A DNA stretch of 64,000 nt from contig NZ_BJOV01000003.1 in assembly GCF_009932475.1 (NCBI RefSeq), positions 124,001-188,000 on the forward strand. The letters run 5' to 3'. Both the position numbers and the translations under genes were made by a program. Of this stretch, positions 43,968 through 53,016 are shown in pieces. Numbering within the stretch: the stretch's first letter is position 1; every line of letters begins with the position of its first letter. Source of the stretch: Gordonia spumicola (GTDB lineage: Bacteria; Actinomycetota; Actinomycetes; Mycobacteriales; Mycobacteriaceae). Below the pieces are notes generated by a model. It was not told the origin of the DNA. It did not search any database and worked only from the letters and a program-made list of their open reading frames with translations.

Positions 43968-44738
43968 TCAGCGCGCGGGAGTCGCCGCGGCGTCCCGGTC
44001 GCCCCAGAACTGCGCGACGCCCGCGCTGAGCGCGCCCGACTCCCACGCCACGCGGGCGGCTTCGTCCTCGCGAGCGAAGGCGGCCTCGACCTCCTCTGAG
44101 CGCGGGCGCAGCAGTCCGAGATGCAGCGAGGTGGTGAGCGGGTTGGAGTTCCAGGCGCGAGCGGTGCCCGCGGCGCGAGCGACGAGTTCCTCGGCGGGCA
44201 CGATCTCGTCGAGCAGTCCGATGCGCAGTGCGTCGTCGGCGTCGATCCGCTGTCCGCCGAGCACGACGCGCATGGCGTGATTGCGCACGAGTCGGGACAT
44301 GAGGATGCTCGACGCGTTGGAGATGATGATTCCGCGCTTGTTCTCGGGCTGGTAGTACTCGGTTCGCGCGGTTCCGATCCGTCCGTCGCAGCACAGGGTG
44401 ATCTCCGACGCGCCGCCGACCGCGATACCGTTGACGGCGGCGATCACGGGCACGGAGGTCTCGAGGATCGCGCGGGTGATGTCGTGGAAAGTGGCGAACG
44501 CCTCGCGGATCCCGTCGAAGGTGGTCGGTATCGCGGCGAGGTCTTCACCCGCGGAGAACGCTCGGCCGTTTCCGGTCAGGACGATGCCGCGGACGTCCTC
44601 GCCCGCGCCGAAGCGCCTGATCTCCTGTGCCAGCAGGACGCGGGTGTTGATGTCCAACGCATTGAGCTTGTCGGGGCGATTCAGGGTGAGGACGGCGATG
44701 TCGTCGTCGATGCGGACGTCCACTGCGGTGTCGGTCAT
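43968..44738 (-). CDS. Enoyl-CoA hydratase/isomerase (crotonase)
   Basis: A 256-residue crotonase of standard length. The two oxyanion-hole segments are RAFSAGEDLAAI (about residues 59-70) and NGIAVGGASEITL (about 103-115). A second catalytic acid cannot be identified with certainty: the usual Glu near PE-x-x-x-G is replaced by QPENKRGIIIS. It would act on an acyl-CoA made by the ligase encoded ten bases upstream. It is the third from last gene in the operon. Confidence 0.88.
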   Translation of the reverse strand: MTDTAVDVRIDDDIAVLTLNRPDKLNALDINTRVLLAQEIRRFGAGEDVRGIVLTGNGRAFSAGEDLAAIPTTFDGIREAFATFHDITRAILETSVPVIAAVNGIAVGGASEITLCCDGRIGTARTEYYQPENKRGIIISNASSILMSRLVRNHAMRVVLGGQRIDADDALRIGLLDEIVPAEELVARAAGTARAWNSNPLTTSLHLGLLRPRSEEVEAAFAREDEAARVAWESGALSAGVAQFWGDRDAAATPAR

Positions 44739-44747
44739 GTCTTCTCT

Positions 44748-46376
44748 TCACTTTCCCGGCGCGGCGGTGCGCGCAGGCCGGAGGTCGTAGGTGGTGCCGG
44801 GATTCTGGGCGGCACGGGCTTTCACAATCGGCTTGGCGATGCGTTCGGACGGGGTGCGCGGGAAGTCGGTCACGAACTCCACGAACCGAGGCACCTTGAA
44901 GCGCGCGAGTCTGGCGGCGGTGGCGTCGACGATGCGTTCGGCGGTGGCTCTGTCTGCGACGGTCCCCGGCGCGAGCTGGATGAACGCCTTGACTTCCTCG
45001 CCGAACAGCTCGTCGGCTTCGGCGAGCACCGCGGCGGCGACGACAGTCTCGGCGCATTCCAGTGCCCGCTCGACCTCGCTGCTGGCGATGTTCTCGCCGC
45101 CGCGCCGGACCATGTCTTTGATGCGACCGACGAGGCGATACGTTCCCGCTTCGCAGACCGCGACGTCACCGGTGTGCAGGCGGCCGTCGCGAAGCGTCTC
45201 GGCGGTCGCGTCGGGACGATTCCAGTAGCCGAGCATCATCGGGACTCCGGACACCGTCAGCTCCCCGGGCTCACCGTCGGGCACCTCGGCCCCCTCCGGG
45301 TCGAGAATCCGCACCCGCTTGGTGGGCACCGGGTGGCCCAGCGTTCCGCTGCCGACGACTGCCGCGTCGTCGAACGGGCTGAACAGGTCGACGCCGCTCT
45401 CGGTCATCCCGTAGATCTCACGCCAGGGTGCGCCCCAGCGGTCTTCGAGGTCGGCGTGCATCCCGGCGGGGATCGCGGAGCAGAAGATCGCGCGGAGCCG
45501 GTTGTCCCGGTCGGCGTGGTTCGGCGGCTGCTTGAACAGCAGCGTCGGCATGGACCCGAGGACGTAGCAGAAGGTCGCGCCGTGACGACGCGCGTCGGCC
45601 ATGAAGCCCGACGCCGAGAACCGCGGCAGCACAACGAGCGGCGCCCCCGTGATGAGGGCGAGGACGGTGTTCCACTGCGGGTCCATGTACGAGAACGGCT
45701 GAGCCGTCAGCAGTACGTCGTCTGGGCCGAGCCCGACCGCCGCGGCACACGTCCACCCGATCCGCGTCCAGTAGTCGTGGGTGAGCATGCACGCTTTCGG
45801 GAAACCCGTGGTGCCGGACGTGTACTGCAGGTTGGCGAGTGTCTCCGGGCCGATCGATGCCGTCGGTGAGGTGATCGGGAGATGGGCGTCGCCGGTGTCC
45901 GCGATGTCGACGACGGTGATGTCGGCGAGGTCGGGAGTTCCCGCGAGGACCTCGTGTACCAGCGTCAGGTGGTCGGCATCGGTCACGATCACGCGGGCGC
46001 CGGAATCGGACAGGACGAATTCGAGGTCGGCGGCCCGATACGACGAGTTCACGGGCACCGCGACCACGCCGGACTTGAGCGCGGCCAACCAGATGAGCGG
46101 CCAACCGACGACGTTGGGCAGCATGATGGCGACGCGGTCGCCCGGAACCAGGTGGTCGACGGCGACGAACCGATGTGCAAGCTGCGACGACGCCGCGTCG
46201 ACCCGGCTGTACGACCACGACTCGTCGCCGAACCGCAGCAGTTCGGCGTCGGGAGTACGCGCGACGCCGTCGCCCAGAAGACCCGTCACGGTCCCGATCC
46301 GCGGATCCGCCGCGATCAGATCCGGGTCGACGGCGCGCCGGAACGTGCCCCCGGCCCGATCGGCCTCGATTGTCAT
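44748..46376 (-). CDS. Acyl-CoA synthetase (AMP-forming)
   Basis: A 542-residue ANL-superfamily ligase. The P-loop-like motif YTSGTTGFPKACML, the REIYGMTESG motif and the C-terminal domain hinge RLVGRIKDMVRRGGENIASSEVE are all present, as is the catalytic lysine region RTPSERIAKPIVK. The ATG at 46376 follows GGAGAGG and overlaps the PuuD-like stop (ATGA). It activates a carboxylic acid as its CoA thioester. In this operon the acid could be the product of the alcohol and aldehyde dehydrogenases. The exact acid is not predictable here. Confidence 0.9.
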   Translation of the reverse strand: MTIEADRAGGTFRRAVDPDLIAADPRIGTVTGLLGDGVARTPDAELLRFGDESWSYSRVDAASSQLAHRFVAVDHLVPGDRVAIMLPNVVGWPLIWLAALKSGVVAVPVNSSYRAADLEFVLSDSGARVIVTDADHLTLVHEVLAGTPDLADITVVDIADTGDAHLPITSPTASIGPETLANLQYTSGTTGFPKACMLTHDYWTRIGWTCAAAVGLGPDDVLLTAQPFSYMDPQWNTVLALITGAPLVVLPRFSASGFMADARRHGATFCYVLGSMPTLLFKQPPNHADRDNRLRAIFCSAIPAGMHADLEDRWGAPWREIYGMTESGVDLFSPFDDAAVVGSGTLGHPVPTKRVRILDPEGAEVPDGEPGELTVSGVPMMLGYWNRPDATAETLRDGRLHTGDVAVCEAGTYRLVGRIKDMVRRGGENIASSEVERALECAETVVAAAVLAEADELFGEEVKAFIQLAPGTVADRATAERIVDATAARLARFKVPRFVEFVTDFPRTPSERIAKPIVKARAAQNPGTTYDLRPARTAAPGK

Positions 46377-47134
46377 CGCGCCCTCTCCTGTCGTTTCCGC
46401 GCTTCGTCGACGATCCACGTCATCGCCGGATCTCTGTTCTCCATCCACTCGGGGTGCCACTGCACCCCGAGGATCGGTGCTCCGGGCGACTCGACCGCCT
46501 CGACCACTCCGTCCGCGGTACGGCCCGTCACGACGAGCGACTCCCCGCACCGGTCGACGGCCTGGTGATGCCACGAGTTGGTCAGCATGCGCGGGCCGAA
46601 GACCGCGGCCGCGGTCGAACCGGGCTCGAAGGTCACCACGTGCTCGGCGTCGCCGTCGGTCGGTGCGCTCTGCAATGACAGATGCGGGATCTCTCCCGGC
46701 GGAAGGTCGGCGATCAGCGTCCCGCCGCGCGCGGTGTTGAGGACTTGAAGTCCGCGGCAGACTCCGAGGATCGGCACTCCCCGCTCGATCGCCGCGCGAG
46801 TGAGTGCGAGCTCGTAGTCGTCACGCTCGGGATCGTGGGCGTTGGTGTCGGTGCGCGGGTCGATGTCCCGGACCACCGAGGCGTCGCCGCCCCAGCGTGC
46901 GGGGTGCACGTCCTGCCCGCCGGTGACGATCACACCGGACAGCCAGTCACAGGCGTCCGCGGGGTCGGCGTCGTACGGCAGGTGCACGGGTGTCCCGCCC
47001 GCCTCCGCGACCCGAACGGCGAATGCCGACATGAACGAGTCCATGCACGCCTTGCCGTACCGGGGATCGGCGCCGGCGATGAGACTGAGCTGGAAACGAC
47101 GACCGGTGATGCCGATCAGCGGCTTGCGGCTCAT
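46373..47134 (-). CDS. PuuD-like gamma-glutamyl amide hydrolase (class I glutamine amidotransferase fold)
   Basis: A 253-residue hydrolase. The catalytic triad of the gamma-glutamyl-GABA hydrolase (PuuD) family is intact: Cys126 in GVCRGLQ, His227 and Glu229 in VQWHPEW. TGGQDVHP (residues 71-78) and RDDYE are also characteristic. It cleaves a gamma-glutamyl amide to release glutamate. Its ATG overlaps the stop of the GS-like gene (ATGA), a pairing seen in Puu and in gamma-glutamyl-anilide pathways. The amine substrate is not known. Confidence 0.9.
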   Translation of the reverse strand: MSRKPLIGITGRRFQLSLIAGADPRYGKACMDSFMSAFAVRVAEAGGTPVHLPYDADPADACDWLSGVIVTGGQDVHPARWGGDASVVRDIDPRTDTNAHDPERDDYELALTRAAIERGVPILGVCRGLQVLNTARGGTLIADLPPGEIPHLSLQSAPTDGDAEHVVTFEPGSTAAAVFGPRMLTNSWHHQAVDRCGESLVVTGRTADGVVEAVESPGAPILGVQWHPEWMENRDPAMTWIVDEARKRQERAR

Positions 47135-48498
47135 GAGAACTCGAAGTATCGGTGGGACTCCCATTCCGAGAGTTCGGCGTAGGGGTCGCCGCCCGTGGTG
47201 TGGAACTGCATCCATTCCCAGCGTCGGGACGCGGCCCAGAAGTCGACGAACTCGTCGCCGAGATACTCGCGGAGGAGCGGGTCGGCGTCGAGCGCGGTGA
47301 TCGCCTTCGACATCGAGCCCGGAATACGCTCCACGCCGCAGTCGTCGGGCAGGCACCAGGCCATGTCGTGGACCTGCGGCGGCGCGTCCAGGTTCTTCTC
47401 GATCCCCGCCAGAATGCCTGCGAGTACACCTGCGAGCGCGTAGTACGGGTTCACATCGGAACCGGGAACGCGGTACTCGAGCCGCGAGTACGCCCGATGG
47501 CCGACGATCGCGCGCAGCGCGGCGGTCTTGTTGTTCACACCCCAGCTGATCGTCGTCGGCGGACCGGAGACGTCGACCAGACGGCGGTACGAGGTGATCT
47601 GCGGCAGTCCGAGAAGGGTGCTGCCCGCCATCGTCGCCATCAGCCCGCCGACCGCGTTGAGCATGAGCTCAGACGGTCCGTCGGGTGCGTAGAACGCATT
47701 CTCCCCGTCCCGTCGCAGGGACACGTTCAGATGCGCGCCCTGTCCGAAACCGGCCGTCGGCTTAGCCATGAAGGTGACCGACCGGCCCTTGTCGCAGGCG
47801 ACCTCTCGCATCACCTGTTTGGTCCGGACCCACGAATCGGCCAGAGTCAGCGGGTCGGTCGGTGCGATGTTCAGTTCGGTCTGACCGGGCGCGGCCTCGT
47901 CCGTCCACGCCTCCCAGACGATGCCGAGTTCGTCCAGTCGATCGGTGACGGCCTCCATGTAGTCGACCCAGTCCGACGACCTCGCGAGGTTGTAGGTGGC
48001 TCCGGTCTCGCCGCCGAGCGGAGTGAGGTCGCGGTACCCGCGTGCCCGAGCTTCCTGAATGGACTCCTCGAACAGCGTCGTCTCGATCTCCACCGCGACG
48101 GTCGCCGTGTAGCCGAGGTCGGCGAGGCGGTCGATCTGCCTGCGCACGAGGTTCCGCGGACAGATCGGGTTGGGACTGCCGTCTTTGAGCCAGAAGTCGC
48201 CGATCACGGACCTGACGCCGGGCTTCCACTCCACCTCGGTATCCATGTCGGGCAGCAGTGCGATGTCGTGCAGGTTTCCACGCCACTCGGGGTAGGCGTC
48301 GCCGAACACGACGTCGGTGCCCATGTCGATGCCGAACAGGATGTCGGCGAAGGCGAAGCCCGATCTCCGACCGGACGCGAACTTCGCGGGTGTGACGGTC
48401 TTGCCCATGAAGCTGCCGTCGTGGTTGGTGGCCTCCACACGGTAGGCCTTTGCGGCACGTTCAGGCACATCAACGCTGGTCAGGTGGGTGTCAGACAT
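47131..48498 (-). CDS. Glutamine-synthetase-like gamma-glutamyl amine ligase
   Basis: A 455-residue protein of the glutamine-synthetase fold. It has the beta-grasp N-terminal part and the catalytic domain with VAVEIETTLFEE (metal-binding glutamates), TELNIAPTDPLTLAD, FMAKPTAGFGQGAHLNVSL and NPYYALAGVLAGI. The last matches the NPY-x-A-x-A-x-x-LAAG region of GS. The adenylylation site of true GlnA is absent. With PuuD-like, permease and aldehyde dehydrogenase partners, it fits a ligase that joins glutamate to an amine (PuuA, IpuC or anilide-ligase type). It overlaps its neighbours on both sides. The acceptor amine cannot be told from sequence. Confidence 0.88.
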   Translation of the reverse strand: MSDTHLTSVDVPERAAKAYRVEATNHDGSFMGKTVTPAKFASGRRSGFAFADILFGIDMGTDVVFGDAYPEWRGNLHDIALLPDMDTEVEWKPGVRSVIGDFWLKDGSPNPICPRNLVRRQIDRLADLGYTATVAVEIETTLFEESIQEARARGYRDLTPLGGETGATYNLARSSDWVDYMEAVTDRLDELGIVWEAWTDEAAPGQTELNIAPTDPLTLADSWVRTKQVMREVACDKGRSVTFMAKPTAGFGQGAHLNVSLRRDGENAFYAPDGPSELMLNAVGGLMATMAGSTLLGLPQITSYRRLVDVSGPPTTISWGVNNKTAALRAIVGHRAYSRLEYRVPGSDVNPYYALAGVLAGILAGIEKNLDAPPQVHDMAWCLPDDCGVERIPGSMSKAITALDADPLLREYLGDEFVDFWAASRRWEWMQFHTTGGDPYAELSEWESHRYFEFS

Positions 48499-49135
48499 CG
48501 TAGCGAACCTTCCAGGAGGCGGCCGTCATCGTCGAGAGCTGGGCCAAGGTGCCCTGGACGCGCAGACCGCGTTCCAGAGCGGTGAACAGGAAATCGGCGC
48601 CGGTGAAGACTCCGGCGAGAGCATCGGGGGTGCCGACCAGGCGGTAGGTGTCGGCGCCCGTTCCGAAAGTGACCTCCTCGCGACCGCCCGGACCCGTGGC
48701 GACAGCGACGAGCACGTCGGGGATTCCCTTGACTGCGCGGGTGAGCTCGAAGAATCGACCGGCGGCGTCGCGCCAGTCGGGTGTGGGCAGGCGCAGTGCC
48801 CGCGCCAGGCCGTCGGCGAGCTGGGCGTCGCCGACGGAGGTCACGATGGCGAATCGTGTGTCGAGGTCGACGGTGATCGTCACGTCGGTCGACACGGGCA
48901 CACCGCCGGTCACGGTGACGGCGCCGTCGCCGAACGTGACGGTCGCGACCTGCGGGGTGCTGTGCGAGCGGACGACGACGCTTCCGGAGGTCTGTTCGAG
49001 AACGTCTGTGGCGTGGTCGAGCCGGACGGCGTCGCGAAGGGTCCGGCCGATGAGGCGCACGATCGGAGTGGCGTCGTCGTCGATCGTCACCCGGACCGGT
49101 GTCACGGCAGGGGCCGCGAGTGTGGTGGTTTCCAT
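48491..49135 (-). CDS. Protein with two SCP2-like halves, unknown role in amine operon
   Basis: A 214-residue soluble protein from the ATG at 49135. The sequence appears to contain two related beta-alpha units: VATVTFGDGAVTVTGGVPVSTDVTITVDL in the first and EEVTFGTGADTYRLVGTPDALAGVFTGADFLFTALERGLRVQGTLAQLS in the second. The latter has the G-x-x-DAL-x-x-hhxG...GLRVQG pattern of sterol-carrier-protein-2 domains. SCP2 domains hold hydrophobic ligands. This is an unusual passenger between an amino-acid permease and a GS-like ligase. It overlaps the GS-like gene by eight bases, so it belongs to the pathway. The assignment is by eye and moderate. Confidence 0.6.
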   Translation of the reverse strand: METTTLAAPAVTPVRVTIDDDATPIVRLIGRTLRDAVRLDHATDVLEQTSGSVVVRSHSTPQVATVTFGDGAVTVTGGVPVSTDVTITVDLDTRFAIVTSVGDAQLADGLARALRLPTPDWRDAAGRFFELTRAVKGIPDVLVAVATGPGGREEVTFGTGADTYRLVGTPDALAGVFTGADFLFTALERGLRVQGTLAQLSTMTAASWKVRYDV

Positions 49136-49167
49136 GGGATGTCCTTGGTCGAAACGGATAGGGGTGG

Positions 49168-50589
49168 TCACTCGAGGGACGCGTAGACGTCGGGTCGACG
49201 CCTGCGGAGGGCGAGCGCCCAGACGAGGCCGCCGACGAAGGCGGCGGCGAGCACCCCGAGGAAGAGGTTCGCCAGACCACGAGTCCCGATGAGCAACTCG
49301 AAGTTGACGACGACGAGCACGAGGATGCAGCCGAGCGCAGCGAACGCGAGCGCAGGCGCGACGGTTCCGCGCCACAGGCTCGTGGCGGCGCCGCGTCGGA
49401 AGTGAATGACGATCGCCCCGGAGGTCAGCGTCAGCAGGGCGATGAGTCCCAACGTGCCCGCACCGCCGAACCAGGCGTACACCTGCGTGACCGGATCGAG
49501 CCCGGCGATCGCGGTGACCGCGACGAGCACGCCGATCACCGCCGAGGTCAGCAGCGAGGCGACATGCGGCGACTTGTACCTCGGGTGCGCCGCCCCGAGC
49601 CGGGCCGGAAGAGCGTTCTGACGGCCGAGCGCGAACAGGTACCGGGACACCACGTTGTGTGCGGTGAGCACACAGGCGAAGAAGCTGGTGACGAGGAGGA
49701 CCTGCAATGCGTCGTGCGCGAACTGCGCGACGTAGCGTGTCGCAAGCCCAGGTGCGAGGCCCTCGGGGTCTTCCGCGGCGAGACCTGACGCCTGCTCGGC
49801 GCCCAGTCCGATGATCATCGCCCACGACGACACCGCGTAAATCACCGCGATGAGGATCACCGCGACGTACGTGGCCCGAGGGATCGTCCGGTCCGGATCG
49901 CGCGCCTCCGAACGGAAGACTGCGGTGGCCTCGAAGCCGACGAAGCCGAAGACGGCGAACATGATCCCGGTGGCCGGAGTGCCACTGGTGAAGGCGCTCA
50001 TGGAGAGCGGCTCGGCCGACAGTCCGTCAGCCCCACCACGAACGACGACCGCAGCATCGATGATCGCGACTATTCCGATCTCGGCGATCAGAAGGACGCC
50101 GAGAACACGCGCACTGAGCTCGACATCGCGATAGCCCAGATACGCGATCGCGGCGAGTCCCACACCGGCGAGCATCCACCAGGGCACCGAGACCCCGACG
50201 AACGTCTCGAGCACGTTGCCCGCCGACGCTCCCAGGTAACCGCTGACGGCGACCAGGAGAACCGAGTACGTCACCAACGCGAGAGCCGCGGCGCCGAGAC
50301 CCGTCGCAGAACCGAGACCGCGCTGCACGTAGGAGTAGAACGCCCCGGCGTTGCGAACCTCGGGCGTCATCGCCGAGTACCCCACGGTGAACAGCAGCAG
50401 CACCACGCCGACGATCAAGAAGTCGAGCGGCGTTGCGATGCCGTTCCCCGTGCCCAGCATCAGCGGAATCAGTCCTGCGAAGACTGTCAGGGGTGCGGCC
50501 ATCGCCACGACCATGAACACGATCTGCGGTACCCCGAGAGTCCGCGCCAGCCCGACGGTCGGCGTCGACGCCGTGTCCTGCGCGGTCAT
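49168..50589 (-). CDS. Amino acid/amine permease (APC superfamily)
   Basis: A 473-residue membrane protein with about twelve transmembrane helices. The N-terminal helix 1 motif MVVAMAAPLTVFAGLIPLMLGTGNG and the helix 6 region MFAVFGFVGFEATAVFRSEARDPDRTIPRA are typical of APC amino-acid/polyamine transporters. The start overlaps the alpha/beta hydrolase stop (ATGA). It probably imports the amine that the operon degrades, a role analogous to PuuP. Confidence 0.92.
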   Translation of the reverse strand: MTAQDTASTPTVGLARTLGVPQIVFMVVAMAAPLTVFAGLIPLMLGTGNGIATPLDFLIVGVVLLLFTVGYSAMTPEVRNAGAFYSYVQRGLGSATGLGAAALALVTYSVLLVAVSGYLGASAGNVLETFVGVSVPWWMLAGVGLAAIAYLGYRDVELSARVLGVLLIAEIGIVAIIDAAVVVRGGADGLSAEPLSMSAFTSGTPATGIMFAVFGFVGFEATAVFRSEARDPDRTIPRATYVAVILIAVIYAVSSWAMIIGLGAEQASGLAAEDPEGLAPGLATRYVAQFAHDALQVLLVTSFFACVLTAHNVVSRYLFALGRQNALPARLGAAHPRYKSPHVASLLTSAVIGVLVAVTAIAGLDPVTQVYAWFGGAGTLGLIALLTLTSGAIVIHFRRGAATSLWRGTVAPALAFAALGCILVLVVVNFELLIGTRGLANLFLGVLAAAFVGGLVWALALRRRRPDVYASLE

Positions 50590-51485
50590 CGGGCCATCAC
50601 CCGTTCCAGGTGAGCGACGACGAGGTCGGCGATGCGGAGCGCGAGGGCGTCGGGCAGGTGGTGGCCCATTCCGGGGATGATCACGTGGCGCGCGCCGGGA
50701 ATCGCGGCCGCGGTGGCGACACCTCCCGACGGCGCGACGATGCGGTCTCGATCGCCGTTGATCACCAGAGTCGGCGCCGTGATCGTGACGAGTTCGTCGG
50801 TGCGGTCGCCCGAGGCCTGGATCGCCTGGAGCTGGCGGGAGGTGCCCGCGACGGCGTCGCCCGCCGTCCGATCCCAGGTGGTAGTCGCGTGCTCCGTCTC
50901 CTCGGTCTCGTCGAGCGGATAGGCGGTGCCCGCGAGGTGGGCCGTCATGCGCAGGTGTGCGCGGACCGCACCCACTCGATCACTCGGCGGGGGCGCACAG
51001 ATCAGCGCCCACGTCGACAACGCGGGTTGCCCGACCTTCGTGTCGCCCGTCGTCGAGTACATCGACGTCAGGGTCGTGACGAGCTCCGGCCGGCGGGCGG
51101 CCACGGTCTGGGCGATCATCCCGCCCATCGACCGCCCGATCAGATGGACCGGGCCCACGCCGAGGTGTTCGATGAGTCCGGCCGCGTCGTCGGCCATGTC
51201 GGCGAGCGTGTACGAGTCGGGGCGTGGTCGAGCGAGCAGCTGTCGCAGTGTGTTGGGAGGCGGGGCGGTCGCGTAGGTCGACCGCCCGCAGTCCCTGTTG
51301 TCCATCCGGATCACCCGGAATCCCGTGGCCGCGAGCGCGGAGACGAACTGGTCCGACCACGTCGTCAAGTCTTCGGCGAGGCCGGCGACCAGCAGGACGG
51401 GGACGCCGTCGCTCGGGCCGTCGACCCGGAAGCACACCCTGGTGCCGCCCGGCAGCACCGCGAATCGGTCGAGGTCCTCACGCAT
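50586..51485 (-). CDS. Alpha/beta hydrolase (probable ester/lactone hydrolase)
   Basis: A 299-residue alpha/beta hydrolase. The nucleophile Ser119 lies in LIGRSMGG, the acid in NGDRDRI and the histidine in PGMGHHLP. The oxyanion segment LLVAGLAEDLTTW follows the N-terminal strands. The ATG at 51485 overlaps the end of the Baeyer-Villiger monooxygenase gene by eight bases. Such pairs are common, because the hydrolase opens the ester or lactone made by the monooxygenase. The substrate is therefore inferred from its partner. Confidence 0.88.
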   Translation of the reverse strand: MREDLDRFAVLPGGTRVCFRVDGPSDGVPVLLVAGLAEDLTTWSDQFVSALAATGFRVIRMDNRDCGRSTYATAPPPNTLRQLLARPRPDSYTLADMADDAAGLIEHLGVGPVHLIGRSMGGMIAQTVAARRPELVTTLTSMYSTTGDTKVGQPALSTWALICAPPPSDRVGAVRAHLRMTAHLAGTAYPLDETEETEHATTTWDRTAGDAVAGTSRQLQAIQASGDRTDELVTITAPTLVINGDRDRIVAPSGGVATAAAIPGARHVIIPGMGHHLPDALALRIADLVVAHLERVMAR

Positions 51486-53016
51486 CGACGTGCTCCTTGA
51501 CGATCGCGGCCACCGGGGCCTCGTCACGGACCGAGCCGAACTGCAGAGCATCGTCGAGCAGCGGTCCGCGCAGGATCTTCGCGTCCTGCTGGTACGACAT
51601 CGACATCTGGAACATGCCCGTGCCCTGCTTGGGGATCACGTCGCGGGCCCGCTGCGCGTAGCCCGAGCTGAGGTCGAGGATCGGGCGGCGTTCCATCGCC
51701 GGATCGGCCTCGACCCGTACGCTGTCGTACCCGAACGCGTCCATGTGCGTGATCAGGTCGCAGAGGTAGCGGGCGACGATTCCGATCTTCAACGTCCAGG
51801 CGGACGTGGTGTAGCCGATCGCGATGGACAGGTTGGGCAGCCCCGTGAGCAGGGTTCCGCGGTACGCGACGGTGTCGGGGACGTTCACTCCGGTTCCGTC
51901 GACGTCGAACTCGATGCCGCCGAGGAGACGCATGTTCAGGCCGGTCGCGGTGACGATGACGTCGGCGTCGAGATGCTCGCCGGACTCGAGAGCGATCCCC
52001 GACTCGGTGAACCGATCGATCCGGTCGGTGACGATGGAGGCGTCACCGGTGCTCAGCGCGTTGAAGAAGTCGCCGTCCGGGCACAGGCAGAGACGCTGGT
52101 CCCACGGCTTGTACGGCGGGTTGAAGTGCGTGTCGACGTCGAACTCCTTCGGGAGCGACGAGGCGTTGACCTTCCGGATGAGCGCGCGGGTCAGCTTCGG
52201 GAACGCGCGCATGAACTTCACCTGGCCGCGTTCGGCCCAGATGCTGGTGAATCGGGTGAGCGCGTAGCCGCGCTTCTCACCGAACAGTCGGCTGAACAGC
52301 AGGGCCGTCGAATCGACCTTCGGCCACGGCACGACATAGGTCGGGGTGCGTTGCAGCATGGTGACATGCGAGGCGGCCCCCTCGTGGCCGAGCATGGACG
52401 GGATCACCGTGACCGCGGTGGCTCCGCTGCCGATGACCACGACCTTCTTGCCCGCGTAGTCGTAGTCCTCCGGCCAGTGCTGCGGGTGGATGACGTCGCC
52501 CGCGAAGTCGTCGCGGCCTTCGAAGTGCGGCGTGTAGCCCTCGTCGTAGCGGTAGTACCCGGTGCCCGCGAAGATCCAGCTCGTGGTGATCGTCCGGCCG
52601 CCGTCGGGGGTCTGGACGTCGAGGGTCCACGTGGCGTCGGCACTCGACCACGAGGCGTGCTGCACGCTGTGCTCGAATCGGATGAGCCGACCGAGGTCGT
52701 ACTCGTCGACGGCCTCCTGCAGGTAGTTCAGGATCTTCGGAGCCTCGGCGATGGCGTCGGCATCGGTCCAGGGCTTGAACTCGTAGCCGTAGGTGTGCAG
52801 GCCGTTGTCGGAGCGGATGCCCGGGTACTTGAACAGATCCCACGTGCCGCCGATGTCCGCGCGGCCTTCGAGGATCACCACCCGCTTCTGCGGGAAGGCC
52901 TCGGTGATGTATTTCGCCGCACCGATGCCTGCGATTCCGGCACCGATGACGACGATGTCGAACTCGTCCGGCGACGGTGTGTCGGCGTCTGTCGTGGCGG
53001 TCTTCATTGCGTTCAT
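51478..53016 (-). CDS. Flavin-containing monooxygenase, Baeyer-Villiger type
   Basis: A 512-residue class B flavoprotein monooxygenase from the ATG at 53016 (GAAAGG upstream). The FAD site GAGIAG lies at residues 25-30, GGTWDLFKYPGIRSD at 56-70 and the NADPH site GSGATAVT at about 196-203. The Baeyer-Villiger fingerprint F-x-G-x-x-x-H-x-x-x-W-P is exact at residues 171-182 (FAGDVIHPQHWP). These enzymes turn ketones into esters or lactones with O2 and NADPH; EthA of M. tuberculosis is in the same broad family. It is the first gene of the ten-gene operon and faces the amine-oxidase operon. The ketone is not known. Confidence 0.92.
   Translation of the reverse strand: MNAMKTATTDADTPSPDEFDIVVIGAGIAGIGAAKYITEAFPQKRVVILEGRADIGGTWDLFKYPGIRSDNGLHTYGYEFKPWTDADAIAEAPKILNYLQEAVDEYDLGRLIRFEHSVQHASWSSADATWTLDVQTPDGGRTITTSWIFAGTGYYRYDEGYTPHFEGRDDFAGDVIHPQHWPEDYDYAGKKVVVIGSGATAVTVIPSMLGHEGAASHVTMLQRTPTYVVPWPKVDSTALLFSRLFGEKRGYALTRFTSIWAERGQVKFMRAFPKLTRALIRKVNASSLPKEFDVDTHFNPPYKPWDQRLCLCPDGDFFNALSTGDASIVTDRIDRFTESGIALESGEHLDADVIVTATGLNMRLLGGIEFDVDGTGVNVPDTVAYRGTLLTGLPNLSIAIGYTTSAWTLKIGIVARYLCDLITHMDAFGYDSVRVEADPAMERRPILDLSSGYAQRARDVIPKQGTGMFQMSMSYQQDAKILRGPLLDDALQFGSVRDEAPVAAIVKEHVDA

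Noticed and set aside
47131-48498. Annotation of the GS-like gene as glutamine synthetase GlnA
   Set aside because: Context (PuuD-like hydrolase overlap, permease, oxidases) and absence of the GlnA adenylylation region fit a gamma-glutamyl amine ligase better.
51478-53016. Annotation of the monooxygenase as a plain N-hydroxylating flavin monooxygenase
   Set aside because: The exact FxGxxxHxxxWP fingerprint and coupling to a hydrolase favour a Baeyer-Villiger enzyme.
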